Assembly (NCBI GenBank): GCA_934256595.1
Contig: CAKQOW010000011.1
Span: 1-49,893, forward strand
DNA from: an uncultured Clostridia bacterium
GTDB taxonomy: Bacteria > Bacillota > Clostridia > Peptostreptococcales > Anaerovoracaceae
Direction of reading: 5' to 3'
Length of the DNA stretch: 49,893 nt
Every line of letters starts with the position of its first letter. Position 1 is the stretch's first letter. This document shows, one piece after another, positions 26,254-34,937 of the stretch. The notes beneath the pieces are model-generated. The model had not been told where the DNA came from, did not search any database, and worked only from the letters and a program-made list of their open reading frames with translations. A program made the translations under genes and the position numbers.

Positions 26254-28683
26254 CTACCATGCTGTATTTTCAGTTCTGTTGATTATAGCGTCCTGTGCCT
26301 CCGGTGCAAGTTCAACAAAGAATGCACTGTAGCCTGCAACTCTTACCAGCAGATCGGCATAATCCTGCGGGCAGGACTTTGCCTTTCTCAGTGTGTCTGA
26401 GCTTATAACGTTGAACTGAATATGATATCCTCCCAGCGCATTTTCTGCTCTCAGCAGGGAAATAAAGTTCTGCTTGTCTTTCTTTGTTTCCAGAAGGTGA
26501 GGATTAAGCTTCATATTTAATAGCGTACCAACCCCGTTCTTTGTATGGTCCACCTTGCACACTGATTTAATTACAGATGTAGGTCCTTCTTTATCATATC
26601 CAGGGAATGGTGACAATCCGTCCGACAACGATTCCGTAGCCTTTCTTCCTGACGGAAGTGCCCATATAGCTTTGCCGTGAGGTAAGTTTGATGAAACAGG
26701 AACAAGTCCGCTAAGGAATGTTGATCCGTGCATGCTTCTGTATTTCACAGCTTCATCGCATGAGAACTCAACTGTCTCAGCCGCAAATCTGTCAACCTCA
26801 TCAATATCATTTCCATATTTAGGGGCTTCGTTAATAAGCATCTGTCTGATATCCTCATAGCCTTCGAAGTTGTTTTCCAGCGCCTGAATAAGCTGATCCA
26901 TGGAGATTTTCTTATCATCGTAAACCAATTTTTTCACTGCTTCCAGTGAATCTGCGATATCAGCAACACCTGTAGGCTCTAATCCCGGGCCATTATTGTA
27001 TTTTGCTCCGCCCGCAGAACAATCCACACCATTTTCGATACATCCTTCCATGGTCATGGATCTTACCGGCTTTGGCGCTCTTCTCATATGTGCTTTTTCT
27101 GAGAGCTGTGTAAATCTTACACAAAGCTTAATAAGATATGCCAGCTGAGCTTTTACTGCATCATAGAATTCATCAAAGCTCTTAAAGTCTCTAGGGTCAC
27201 CTGTCTTAAGACCCATCTGCCTGTCGAGAGTTTTGCAGTATCCATTGAAAAGTGCCCATTCTACAGCTGTAGCATAGCTGTAACGGCAACCTTCGCCCCA
27301 CATGTTTGTAATGCCCGGAATATTAGGCTCAACGCAGCCTCCTACACACCAGTTTCTTGCAAGCGACTCCGGAAGACCTCGTCTTTCAAACAGTTTTATA
27401 GCAGTTTTATCGAAAAATATTGCAGGCTGTCCTGTTCCAAGCTTAACAAGGTCACAGATTTTTTCCAGATATTCATCAGGGGTTTCATCGCAAACTCTTA
27501 CATTAATTGTCGGCGAATGCATTCTTAAATCCATAGTAGCCTGAATCATCAGGTATGAAAGTTCATTCACAGCATCTTTTCCATCCTGATCACATCCGCC
27601 AAGAGTAAGACCGGTAAATGACATATATCCTGCATAGAACTCCGCGCCGTCTTTGGAAATAGTAAAAATAAACTCCGCAATTTTAATCCAGAAACATTCA
27701 ATAAGCTCTAAAGCTTCTTCTTCTGTAATTCTTCCCTCTTCAATATCTTTTTTGTACAGCGGGTACAGATACTGATCCGGTCTGTCTATGCAATATGAAT
27801 TGGAATTCTCCTCTGCCCACAGGAACATCTGAGTAAACCATACAAACTGCAATCCTTCCTGGAATGTTTCCGGCGGATTATACGGAACCTTTTCGCATAT
27901 GTCTGCTATTCTCAAAAGTTCCGCTTTTCTTTTTTCATTCGCATTCTTAGCCAGCCTTCTTGCATATCCCGCATAGCGTTCACTCATCATTTTTACAGCG
28001 TCGCAGCATATTATTGTAGCCTCATAATACTTTTTCTTTTCAAAGCTTTCAGGAGCAAAAGGATCTAAGGCTTCCATTCTTTCAACAGCTTCCTGTCTGA
28101 TTGCGCCAAATCCTTTTTTAATAAGGATATTGCCATAACCTACAGCATATTCTCCTGCACCGCCCTGTGACTTCAAATCGCCAAAGACTACATTTGTCCC
28201 TATTCCGACATTTACAAGATCGTCTTCGAGATTAGCCTGGAACCAGTCCTCCATTGACTTGCCTGTCCAGAACGGAACGATTTCCTCTCTTATATATTTC
28301 TTATCCTCTTCTGTAATAAAGTAAGGATCCTGCGGTCTTGTCGACATTGTTTCCAGCTCATCTCTGTACCAGCTGTAACACATATCAGGGTTCATAACTA
28401 CAGACCTCTGTTTTTTGCCGTCTGTACCTATTATCAGTTCATCTTCATCAATAAATAATGTTTTGTTTTCAAGATAATGATATAGAGCTTTTGCTCTTTT
28501 GATAATAACCTCATCACCTTCATGTTCTTTATAGATTTCTGTATATGCTCTGGCTCTTTCTGTATCGATTTCAGGCATATTATTGAAATATTTATTTCTT
28601 AATCTGTTTATTCTGTCTGTGCAACCATCTTTCCAGTCGCTATGTTTTATTCTGTTAATATCTGTTCCACATGAAGCAGCCAT
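26254..28683 (-). CDS. Glycyl radical enzyme 1, substrate unassigned
   Basis: An 809-residue complete member of the PFL/diol-dehydratase superfamily. The thiyl cysteine is Cys450 and the general base Glu452 in GGCVEPNIPG; the glycyl radical residue is Gly784 in VRVAGYSAFF. The single active-site cysteine followed by V-E-P excludes pyruvate formate-lyase (double Cys) and points to the eliminating/dehydratase or decarboxylase side. The sequence after the cysteine (ITNMWGEGCRYSY) differs from the choline, propanediol, hydroxyproline and isethionate enzymes as I remember them. It is preceded by its own activase and followed by the Mop-type oxidoreductase, which suggests an aldehyde product. AAAGGAG precedes the ATG. 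Confidence 0.93.
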   Translation of the reverse strand: MAASCGTDINRIKHSDWKDGCTDRINRLRNKYFNNMPEIDTERARAYTEIYKEHEGDEVIIKRAKALYHYLENKTLFIDEDELIIGTDGKKQRSVVMNPDMCYSWYRDELETMSTRPQDPYFITEEDKKYIREEIVPFWTGKSMEDWFQANLEDDLVNVGIGTNVVFGDLKSQGGAGEYAVGYGNILIKKGFGAIRQEAVERMEALDPFAPESFEKKKYYEATIICCDAVKMMSERYAGYARRLAKNANEKRKAELLRIADICEKVPYNPPETFQEGLQFVWFTQMFLWAEENSNSYCIDRPDQYLYPLYKKDIEEGRITEEEALELIECFWIKIAEFIFTISKDGAEFYAGYMSFTGLTLGGCDQDGKDAVNELSYLMIQATMDLRMHSPTINVRVCDETPDEYLEKICDLVKLGTGQPAIFFDKTAIKLFERRGLPESLARNWCVGGCVEPNIPGITNMWGEGCRYSYATAVEWALFNGYCKTLDRQMGLKTGDPRDFKSFDEFYDAVKAQLAYLIKLCVRFTQLSEKAHMRRAPKPVRSMTMEGCIENGVDCSAGGAKYNNGPGLEPTGVADIADSLEAVKKLVYDDKKISMDQLIQALENNFEGYEDIRQMLINEAPKYGNDIDEVDRFAAETVEFSCDEAVKYRSMHGSTFLSGLVPVSSNLPHGKAIWALPSGRKATESLSDGLSPFPGYDKEGPTSVIKSVCKVDHTKNGVGTLLNMKLNPHLLETKKDKQNFISLLRAENALGGYHIQFNVISSDTLRKAKSCPQDYADLLVRVAGYSAFFVELAPEAQDAIINRTENTAW

Positions 28684-28703
28684 ATGGTTTTCTCCTTTCT
28701 GCA

Positions 28704-28730
28704 GCCTGCTGCAGCATCTTTCAAGCAGGC
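28704..28730 (-). promoter_or_regulatory. Hairpin just before the GRE1 ribosome binding site
   Basis: GCCTGC (28704-28709) pairs with GCAGGC (28725-28730) around a 15-base loop, immediately upstream of the GRE1 Shine-Dalgarno. It may protect the GRE1 message from the 5' side or tune the activase-to-enzyme ratio. Confidence 0.4.
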
Positions 28731-28759
28731 ATTATGTATAACATATGAAAATCATATTA

Positions 28760-29674
28760 TTACAGCAGCTGACCGTTTTTCACGACATTGCAGCCCTTGC
28801 TTTTAAAAATATCATTGTATCTGTCGACCTGTTCTGCCGGAGGTGTTTCGGTTCCGTCAAGTTCATAAACCCTGTCCAGCCATTCAAATTTCATTTCACC
28901 AAGTCTGTGATAAGGTAAAATCTCAATAAAAACATTTTCTTTTGTTATGCCGCCAATAAACTCCGCTGTCGCTATAACATTTTCTTCTTCACTGTTGCAT
29001 CCGGGCACTAACGGTAATCTGAATGTTATCTTTTTACCCAGTCCCGCAGCTTTCCGGGCGTTATCCAGTATAAGCTCATTGCCAACGCCTGTAAGAGCCT
29101 TATGCTTTTCCGAATCCATGTGCTTTATATCAAAAAAGATTTCGTCTATATGTTCAAGTACCTTGTTGACATTCTCCCATTTATTGTACCCGCAGGTTTC
29201 TATTGCAGTATGTATATCAAGCTGTCTGCAGCGCTTTGCCGCGGCTGATACAAATTCGTGCTGCATGGTAGGTTCCCCACCGCTGAAAGTAATTCCGCCA
29301 TCTGAATTGCGATAAAACACTCTGTCCTTTTCCGCTTCGTTTATAACCTCATCAATGGTAATGTATCTGCCGGAAATTCTTTTGGAGTTTGCCGGACATA
29401 CTCTGGTACATGAGCCGCAGACCTTGCACTTTTCTCTGTTTATTTCCATAGCATTATAAGGACATGATCTGATGCAGTTAAAGCATCCTATGCATTTATC
29501 TCTTAAAAAAAGGACTTCCGGATCAATACTCTGAGATTCCGGATTACAGCACCAGATGCATTTCAGCGGACATCCTTTCATAAAAAAAATCGTTCTTATT
29601 CCATTGCCGTCATGGATAGAAAAGCGCTGGATATTATAAATAATTCCTCTATCTTTTCCCAATGATTCACTCAT
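28760..29674 (-). CDS. Glycyl radical enzyme activase 1 (radical SAM)
   Basis: A 304-residue activase. The radical SAM cluster is Cys35, Cys39 and Cys42 (CPLKCIWC; CX3CX2C). It has the two-cluster ferredoxin insert typical of activases for dehydratase-type enzymes: Cys61/64/67/71 and Cys83/86/89/93. The GGE motif (GGITFSGGEPTM) that binds SAM follows. It installs the radical on its partner, presumably GRE1, encoded 76 bp downstream. AAAGGA precedes the ATG. Confidence 0.93.
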   Translation of the reverse strand: MSESLGKDRGIIYNIQRFSIHDGNGIRTIFFMKGCPLKCIWCCNPESQSIDPEVLFLRDKCIGCFNCIRSCPYNAMEINREKCKVCGSCTRVCPANSKRISGRYITIDEVINEAEKDRVFYRNSDGGITFSGGEPTMQHEFVSAAAKRCRQLDIHTAIETCGYNKWENVNKVLEHIDEIFFDIKHMDSEKHKALTGVGNELILDNARKAAGLGKKITFRLPLVPGCNSEEENVIATAEFIGGITKENVFIEILPYHRLGEMKFEWLDRVYELDGTETPPAEQVDRYNDIFKSKGCNVVKNGQLL

Positions 29675-29701
29675 ATAAAATTCCTTTCATATATGAAGGA
29701 T

Positions 29702-29725
29702 AGAGGGAGCGCCTACACTCCCTCT
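29702..29725 (-). terminator. Hairpin between GRE2 and activase 1
   Basis: AGAGGGAG (29702-29709) and CTCCCTCT (29718-29725) form an 8-bp perfect stem with an 8-base loop. On the minus strand only a weak pyrimidine tract (TATCCTTC) follows. It is a likely mRNA-stability hairpin or leaky terminator separating the two enzyme/activase modules. Confidence 0.55.
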
Positions 29726-29744
29726 TCCTACAAGTAACTAAATA

Positions 29745-32168
29745 TCAAGCAGTGTGTATCGTTCTTGAAATCACATCGTCCTGAACAGCCTTATTAAGTT
29801 CTCCGAAGTATGCGCTGTAGCCTGCAACTCTTACAATCAGACCCTTGTAGTTTTCAGGGTTTTTCTGTGCTGCAAGCAGAGTTTCGGTTGTAACTACGTT
29901 GAACTGTATATGCCATAAGTTCAAATCAGCAGCAGCTCTTATAATCTGAGTTATTCTCTTGAGACCAACTTCGCCCTCAACACTTACAGGATCCAGTCTC
30001 ATATTAAGCAGAGTTCCTGAAGTATGATTTTCATGATTTACATGTGATACGGATTTCAGTACTGCAGTAGGTCCTTCATGGTCAGTTCCTCCCTTAGGTG
30101 AAATACCATCTGATAATGGTGTTCCTGCCAGTCTTCCGTAAGGAAGTGCACTTACTACTAATCCGTGTGGTACATGGGCTGTTACAGGGTACAGTCCATT
30201 ACAGAACGGTGTACCATTAAAGGAGGTGTAGCTGAGAATCTGATCTTTGGCGTAATCTGAGAATTCTTCTGCCCATGTATCCACTTCCGGAATATCGTTG
30301 CCGTAGCATGGGGTCTTAGTCTGAACAAGCTTAAGGAGTTCTTCCTGACCTTCAAAATTATTTTTGCATGCTCTTACCATGTCTTCCATTGTTACTGTCT
30401 TTTCGTCGAATACGAATTTCTTTATTGCTGACAACGAGTTACATAAGTCAACAAGTCCTGTTCCGATGAACGCCGGACCGCAATGATACTTTGCACCGCC
30501 ATGTGTAATATCCTTGCCGCTGTCATAGCAGCCTGTAATCAGAGCTGAAAGGAACGGCTGCGGAGCAAGCTGTGAATGAAGTCTTTCACAAATTGTAGCA
30601 CCAACGCTCATATGATATACGAAATAGTCTAACTGTCTCTTAACAGCTTCTTTAATTTCATCAAATGTCATCTTGCAAGGATCACCGGTCTGTATACTTA
30701 CCTGTCTGTTGTCATTCATTACACTCACACCGTTAGTAAGTACAAATTCTATAGCAGAACCGAAGTTATAATGTCCGCCGTCCGACCACTTGGTCATAAC
30801 TCCCGGAACAAACGGTTCTACACAGCCTACAAGCTGATAGTTATACGCCTCTTCCATAGTAGCGCCAAGAGAAAGCATTGCTCTGATACCAACATCATCA
30901 GTATGAAGAGCCGGATATCCCATTCCGTATTTGATTAATCTTGCATAATGAAGCATAAGATCCTGTGGAGTTCCTTTATGTACACGAGCAGAAACGTTAG
31001 GAGAATGAAGTCTGCAGTGCATCTTTGCAGTAAGAAACATAAATGACAGTGAGTTTGTTGCATCTTTGCCGTGTCTGTCAACGCCGCCTACACACATGTT
31101 GAGGAAACACTGGTATCCTGTGAAATACATAGAAGTGTTTTCACTTGTCAGCCATGTATTTTCACCCATTAACATATACAGGTTTTCAATAAGCTCTAAA
31201 GCTCTGTCATCATCAATTCTTCCTGCTTCATAATCTGCTTTATAATATTTGTATAAGAACTGGTCAACTCTGCCCGGAGATACTCCAGGGGCATTACCTT
31301 CCATCTGAATACCTATAAGTATGAACCACATAAGCTGTAATGCCTGGTGGAAAGTCTTAGGTTCATATTCACTTACCCATTCAGCATTTTCTGCCATTTC
31401 CAGGAGTTCTGCTTTTCTTTCCTCATCTGCAGTTTCAGCGAGTTTTCTTGCTTCTGCCGCACATCTTTTTATATAAGTGCTGAGGGCATCAATAGTCATA
31501 ATTGAGCCTTCGTAGAAATCCATCTTGGCACAATCGTCAGGTCTTGAACGATCCAGGCCTTCAAGATGCCTCTGAGCTTCTTCTTTAATATCCTTGAAGC
31601 CTCTGTTTATTACCATTTCCATATTAGGAGCCAGTTCTCCCGGTGCAGATACAATCTTTACCTCTGCATCTATAATGCCAGTCTTAAGCATCAGAGTCTT
31701 CGTATCCTCCGGAATCTGTGCTACCCAGCCGTCATATATAGTCTTGTTTTCCCAGTAAGGAAAAACTTCTTCTTTTAAAATTCTTTTCTTTTCCTCTGAA
31801 ATCTGATAAGTATCTCTTTCTCTTGTTGCAATACCATCAATTTCTTCACGAAGCCATGTGCTTACGTATTCAGGAGAAACAGTACCTGCTCTAGGTGCAT
31901 CTGCACACTTTCCTAAAAACAGTTCATCATCCTTTATGAGAATCGATCTGTTCTCAGCATAATGCTTATATGCTTTTGCTCTTCTGAGCATTGCAGTCTG
32001 TCCTTCTGTCTGCTTATAGGACTCTGTCCACAGAACCGCACGTTCAATGTCCAGTTCAGGAACATATGAAAAATATTTGTCCATCATTCTCTGTGTACGA
32101 GGGAATGGTGAATCATGTGTAGGATTCAATAATCCGTCATGTACATCTTTACCGTTTATAATAGCCAT
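29745..32168 (-). CDS. Glycyl radical enzyme 2, substrate unassigned
   Basis: An 807-residue glycyl radical enzyme, complete: Cys449 and Glu451 in VGCVEPFVPG, and Gly783 in VRVAGYSAYF. It is homologous to GRE1 along its length but clearly diverged, notably in the active-site loop (VMTKWSDGGHYNFG against ITNMWGEGCRYSY), so the two should act on different substrates or successive intermediates. AAAGGAGG gives it the strongest ribosome binding site in the island. It is encoded behind its own activase. It lacks the extra length of arylacetate decarboxylases and no small decarboxylase subunit is nearby. A dehydratase or C-N lyase role is inferred. Confidence 0.93.
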   Translation of the reverse strand: MAIINGKDVHDGLLNPTHDSPFPRTQRMMDKYFSYVPELDIERAVLWTESYKQTEGQTAMLRRAKAYKHYAENRSILIKDDELFLGKCADAPRAGTVSPEYVSTWLREEIDGIATRERDTYQISEEKKRILKEEVFPYWENKTIYDGWVAQIPEDTKTLMLKTGIIDAEVKIVSAPGELAPNMEMVINRGFKDIKEEAQRHLEGLDRSRPDDCAKMDFYEGSIMTIDALSTYIKRCAAEARKLAETADEERKAELLEMAENAEWVSEYEPKTFHQALQLMWFILIGIQMEGNAPGVSPGRVDQFLYKYYKADYEAGRIDDDRALELIENLYMLMGENTWLTSENTSMYFTGYQCFLNMCVGGVDRHGKDATNSLSFMFLTAKMHCRLHSPNVSARVHKGTPQDLMLHYARLIKYGMGYPALHTDDVGIRAMLSLGATMEEAYNYQLVGCVEPFVPGVMTKWSDGGHYNFGSAIEFVLTNGVSVMNDNRQVSIQTGDPCKMTFDEIKEAVKRQLDYFVYHMSVGATICERLHSQLAPQPFLSALITGCYDSGKDITHGGAKYHCGPAFIGTGLVDLCNSLSAIKKFVFDEKTVTMEDMVRACKNNFEGQEELLKLVQTKTPCYGNDIPEVDTWAEEFSDYAKDQILSYTSFNGTPFCNGLYPVTAHVPHGLVVSALPYGRLAGTPLSDGISPKGGTDHEGPTAVLKSVSHVNHENHTSGTLLNMRLDPVSVEGEVGLKRITQIIRAAADLNLWHIQFNVVTTETLLAAQKNPENYKGLIVRVAGYSAYFGELNKAVQDDVISRTIHTA

Positions 32169-32216
32169 TAGTAAACCTCCTTTTACAACCTTACGGTTTA
32201 AAACTTTATATTTTAA

Positions 32217-33113
32217 TTAACCACCTATAATAACGTCTACTCCATATCGGCAAAGGCTCTCCCGAATCATCTCCATGTGCTCATTATCAGGGGCTTTCAG
32301 GTCTTTAAGGAGATAGTCTTTGCCGAGCCCCTGATATTTGCTCATTCCATAATTATGGTAAGGTAATATATGAACTTTCTTTATTCTGCCTTCTAATGAT
32401 TCAATGAATCTGCCTATGCCTTCAATATTCTCCTCACAATCATTGATTGTGGGTATTATCGGAATTCTGATTATTGTTTCAACCTGTTTTGCTGTTTTTC
32501 TCAGATTGTCAATAATTCTGTCATTAGGTCTTCCTGTATATTTGAGATGCTGTTTTGAATCCATCATCTTAAGATCAAATAAAACCAGATCAATGTAAGG
32601 AAGTACTTTCTCAAAGTTCTCCCAAGGAACATCACCACATGTTTCAACTGCTGTTGAGATCCCCTTTTCTTTATAATATCCGGCAATCTCTGAAATGAAT
32701 TCAGGATACATCATCGCCTCACCGCCCGAGAAGGTAACTCCTCCTCCTGACTGATTATAGAAAATAATATCTTTGTCTATTTCTCTTATCAGTTCCTCCG
32801 GTGTCATCTGTTTTCCGATGAGACTTCGTGCCCCGGTGCAGCATACAGATACACAATCTCCGCAATTTTTGCACCCCGCAGGTTTTCCAACTTTTACAGA
32901 TTGAGAATTTTTTAAAATGTCACAAGCCTCTTTGCATTTCCCGCAACCAATGCACTTATCGGGATGAATAATCACTTCCGGTGTATAAAGCTGTGATTCG
33001 GGATTGGCACACCACTGGCATTTCATCGGACAACCTTTTAAAAACACTACTGTCCGTATTCCCGGCCCATCATGAACACTGAACTTCTGGATATCAAACA
33101 CATATGGGTACAT
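32217..33113 (-). CDS. Glycyl radical enzyme activase 2 (radical SAM)
   Basis: A 298-residue activase. Radical SAM cysteines are Cys28, 32 and 35 (CPMKCQWC); ferredoxin-insert cysteines are 54/57/60/64 and 81/84/87/91. The SAM-binding GGGVTFSGGEAMM follows. It lies 48 bp before GRE2, its presumed partner. It is similar in layout to activase 1, but the second insert is shorter and differs in sequence, suggesting each activase is matched to its own enzyme. Confidence 0.93.
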   Translation of the reverse strand: MYPYVFDIQKFSVHDGPGIRTVVFLKGCPMKCQWCANPESQLYTPEVIIHPDKCIGCGKCKEACDILKNSQSVKVGKPAGCKNCGDCVSVCCTGARSLIGKQMTPEELIREIDKDIIFYNQSGGGVTFSGGEAMMYPEFISEIAGYYKEKGISTAVETCGDVPWENFEKVLPYIDLVLFDLKMMDSKQHLKYTGRPNDRIIDNLRKTAKQVETIIRIPIIPTINDCEENIEGIGRFIESLEGRIKKVHILPYHNYGMSKYQGLGKDYLLKDLKAPDNEHMEMIRESLCRYGVDVIIGG

Positions 33114-33286
33114 CTGTAAATTCCTTTCTGTTAGCCTTTAGTCTGTCAATTGAAAAAGTTCGAATTTTCCTATCAAAATATTAAAAAAGGATGTTGTCAT
33201 TAAGTAAAATCTGTATAAAACTTATTACAGAATATAAATTGTAGGTTGTTTTGCTGTGATTGTTATTATTGTTTATTCAGATATAG

Positions 33287-34585
33287 TTATATAGTTATGT
33301 CTTTTAAAGCTTTATCAAAAGCTTCTAACGTAAGCTTAATATCATCTTCCGTATGTTTTGTTGATAGGAAAATTCTACCTCTTCTATATGTTAATCTAAC
33401 CCCATATTCTTTTGCTTTCGCAAAGAACTGATTATAGAAATCAACATCACCGTTTTCTATGTAATCTCTTATATCGTCAAAGTTGTTTTCTTTACCGAAA
33501 AGTATAAGAGCGATTGCTCCGTGTGCCTCTGCATAGCCTTTAACACCATACTTCCTGCACAGCTCTTTAAATCCGTTGCAGAGCATATCACCAAGCTTCT
33601 GGAAGTTTTCATAAACACCAGGCTTTGAAAGCTCTTCCGCTACAACAATTCCCGCTGCTGAAGCTACCGGATTTCCGTTAAAGCAACCTGATACTTTTAC
33701 GCCGCATTCCATGATCTCTTTTTTACCGCATATCATTGACATCGGATATCCGCCTGCAAGAGCCTTTGCGAAAAGACCTATATCAGGAGTAACTCCGTAT
33801 TTTTCCTGCGCTCCGCCTAAAGCAAGTCTGAAACCTGTAATGATTTCATCGAAAATCAGCACAATTCCGTATTTATCACATAAGTCCCTAACGCCTTTAA
33901 GGTATCCTTCTTTTGGGGGGATAGGTCCTTCGTCACACATAAACGGTTCCATAATCATGCCGGCGATTTCGCCTTCATTTGCCTTTATTATTTCCTCTAA
34001 CGTTTCAAGGTCATTCCATGGCGCGAGAACTATATCGTCTGCCGTAGCACTTCTCTGTCCCAGTACATTGTATATTTTATTCGGATTGTTTTTAGGTCCG
34101 AGCTCAGCAACGGTGCTTGTTTTAAATGTAATATTCTGCTCATCGGCCCAACCATGATAATGACCTTCAAACTTTATTATTTTTTCTTTCTGTGTATAAG
34201 CTCTTGCCAGTCTGAAGGCAACCATGTCCGCTTCACTTCCGGTGCTCTCAAACATAATTCTTTCTGCGCAAGGAATAATTTCACACATTCTTTTTGCCAG
34301 TTCTTTCAGCTGCGGTGTAGGCGCAGAGAAGTGGGTTCCTCTTGAGAGCTGCTCAATAACCGCCTTGTCTGTCTTTTCGTCCGCATGACCTAAAATCATT
34401 GGTCCAAGACCTAATACATAGTCGATATATTCGTTACCGTCAACATCATATACTCTTGGGCCTTTACCATATTCCACACACAGAGGTGCTTCTTCTACGT
34501 CAGTTATATGGAATGAACTGGCAACACCATCGACTATATAATTTTTAATTTCATCATAAAATACTTTTGTCTTTTCAAAATTCAT
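33287..34585 (-). CDS. Class III aminotransferase, glutamate-1-semialdehyde mutase-like
   Basis: A 432-residue fold-type I PLP enzyme. The PLP lysine is Lys274 in GLFAKALAGGYP; IFDEIITGFR holds the cofactor aspartate, and MFESTGSEADMVAFRLAR is the HemL-type phosphate/PLP site. No tetrapyrrole genes are nearby, and it sits at the head of the glycyl radical operon, so it is more likely a catabolic aminotransferase or amino-mutase that recruited the HemL fold than true HemL. GGGAGG lies before the ATG. A terminator upstream separates it from the transporter, so it probably has its own promoter in 34586-34807. The 173-bp gap to activase 2 holds no clear gene. Confidence 0.87.
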   Translation of the reverse strand: MNFEKTKVFYDEIKNYIVDGVASSFHITDVEEAPLCVEYGKGPRVYDVDGNEYIDYVLGLGPMILGHADEKTDKAVIEQLSRGTHFSAPTPQLKELAKRMCEIIPCAERIMFESTGSEADMVAFRLARAYTQKEKIIKFEGHYHGWADEQNITFKTSTVAELGPKNNPNKIYNVLGQRSATADDIVLAPWNDLETLEEIIKANEGEIAGMIMEPFMCDEGPIPPKEGYLKGVRDLCDKYGIVLIFDEIITGFRLALGGAQEKYGVTPDIGLFAKALAGGYPMSMICGKKEIMECGVKVSGCFNGNPVASAAGIVVAEELSKPGVYENFQKLGDMLCNGFKELCRKYGVKGYAEAHGAIALILFGKENNFDDIRDYIENGDVDFYNQFFAKAKEYGVRLTYRRGRIFLSTKHTEDDIKLTLEAFDKALKDITI

Positions 34586-34807
34586 TTAACTTCCTCCCTA
34601 CATAATTTATTATTGGCCTAATTCCCTTTAACCTGTTTTGTTCTATATCTACATTTTAAATTGTCTGTTTTTTTTTACAATTCTCTTAACGGTCACTTTT
34701 TGCGTACAGTTATGTATCATATACTCCTTTTGGATAATGTCGCCGGTAGCCTTCAGGTCCTATTTCTTTACTTTGCCAATATAAATTTTTATTCACCATA
34801 CTTTTAA
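34586..34807 (-). other. Leader/promoter region of the GRE operon, no gene
   Basis: Part of a 352-bp gene-free stretch between the transporter and the GSA-type aminotransferase. It is AT-rich apart from a GC-richer block (34738-34762) containing GGACCTGAAGGCTACCGG when read on the minus strand, which could be structured RNA but matches no riboswitch class I can recall. No sigma-54 motif like those at 20243 and 36873 is present; TTGGCAAAG near 34773 lacks the -12 GC. I cannot assign the promoter. Confidence 0.35.
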
Positions 34808-34860
34808 AAAAGACAGATAGGACAGCCGCACAATTTGTACAGCCCTCCTATCTGTCTTTT
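34808..34860. terminator. Strong terminator after the NCS1 transporter
   Basis: AAAAGACAGATAGGA (34808-34822) and TCCTATCTGTCTTTT (34846-34860) form a perfect 15-bp stem around a 23-base loop. The minus-strand exit is TTTTTT. It ends the transporter transcript, so the GRE operon needs its own promoter. Confidence 0.88.
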
Positions 34861-34937
34861 GAGGCATTATTGTATTTTTTTAAAATTTGTTAACATTGAA
34901 AGTACAATTTTTTTCTTAACTTAACTATTAAGATTTT

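Noticed and set aside
26254..32168. Choline TMA-lyase or arylacetate decarboxylase identity for the GREs
   Set aside because: The loop after CVEP does not fit what I recall of CutC, and the proteins are ~90 residues shorter than arylacetate decarboxylases with no small subunit nearby.
33287..34585. True HemL (tetrapyrrole synthesis)
   Set aside because: No other hem or cob gene is nearby and the gene heads a catabolic operon; the HemL-type fold is shared by many other aminotransferases.
34765..34790. TTGGCAAAGTAAAG as a third sigma-54 promoter for the GRE operon
   Set aside because: The -24 half resembles TGGCA, but no GC occurs at the -12 position with correct spacing.
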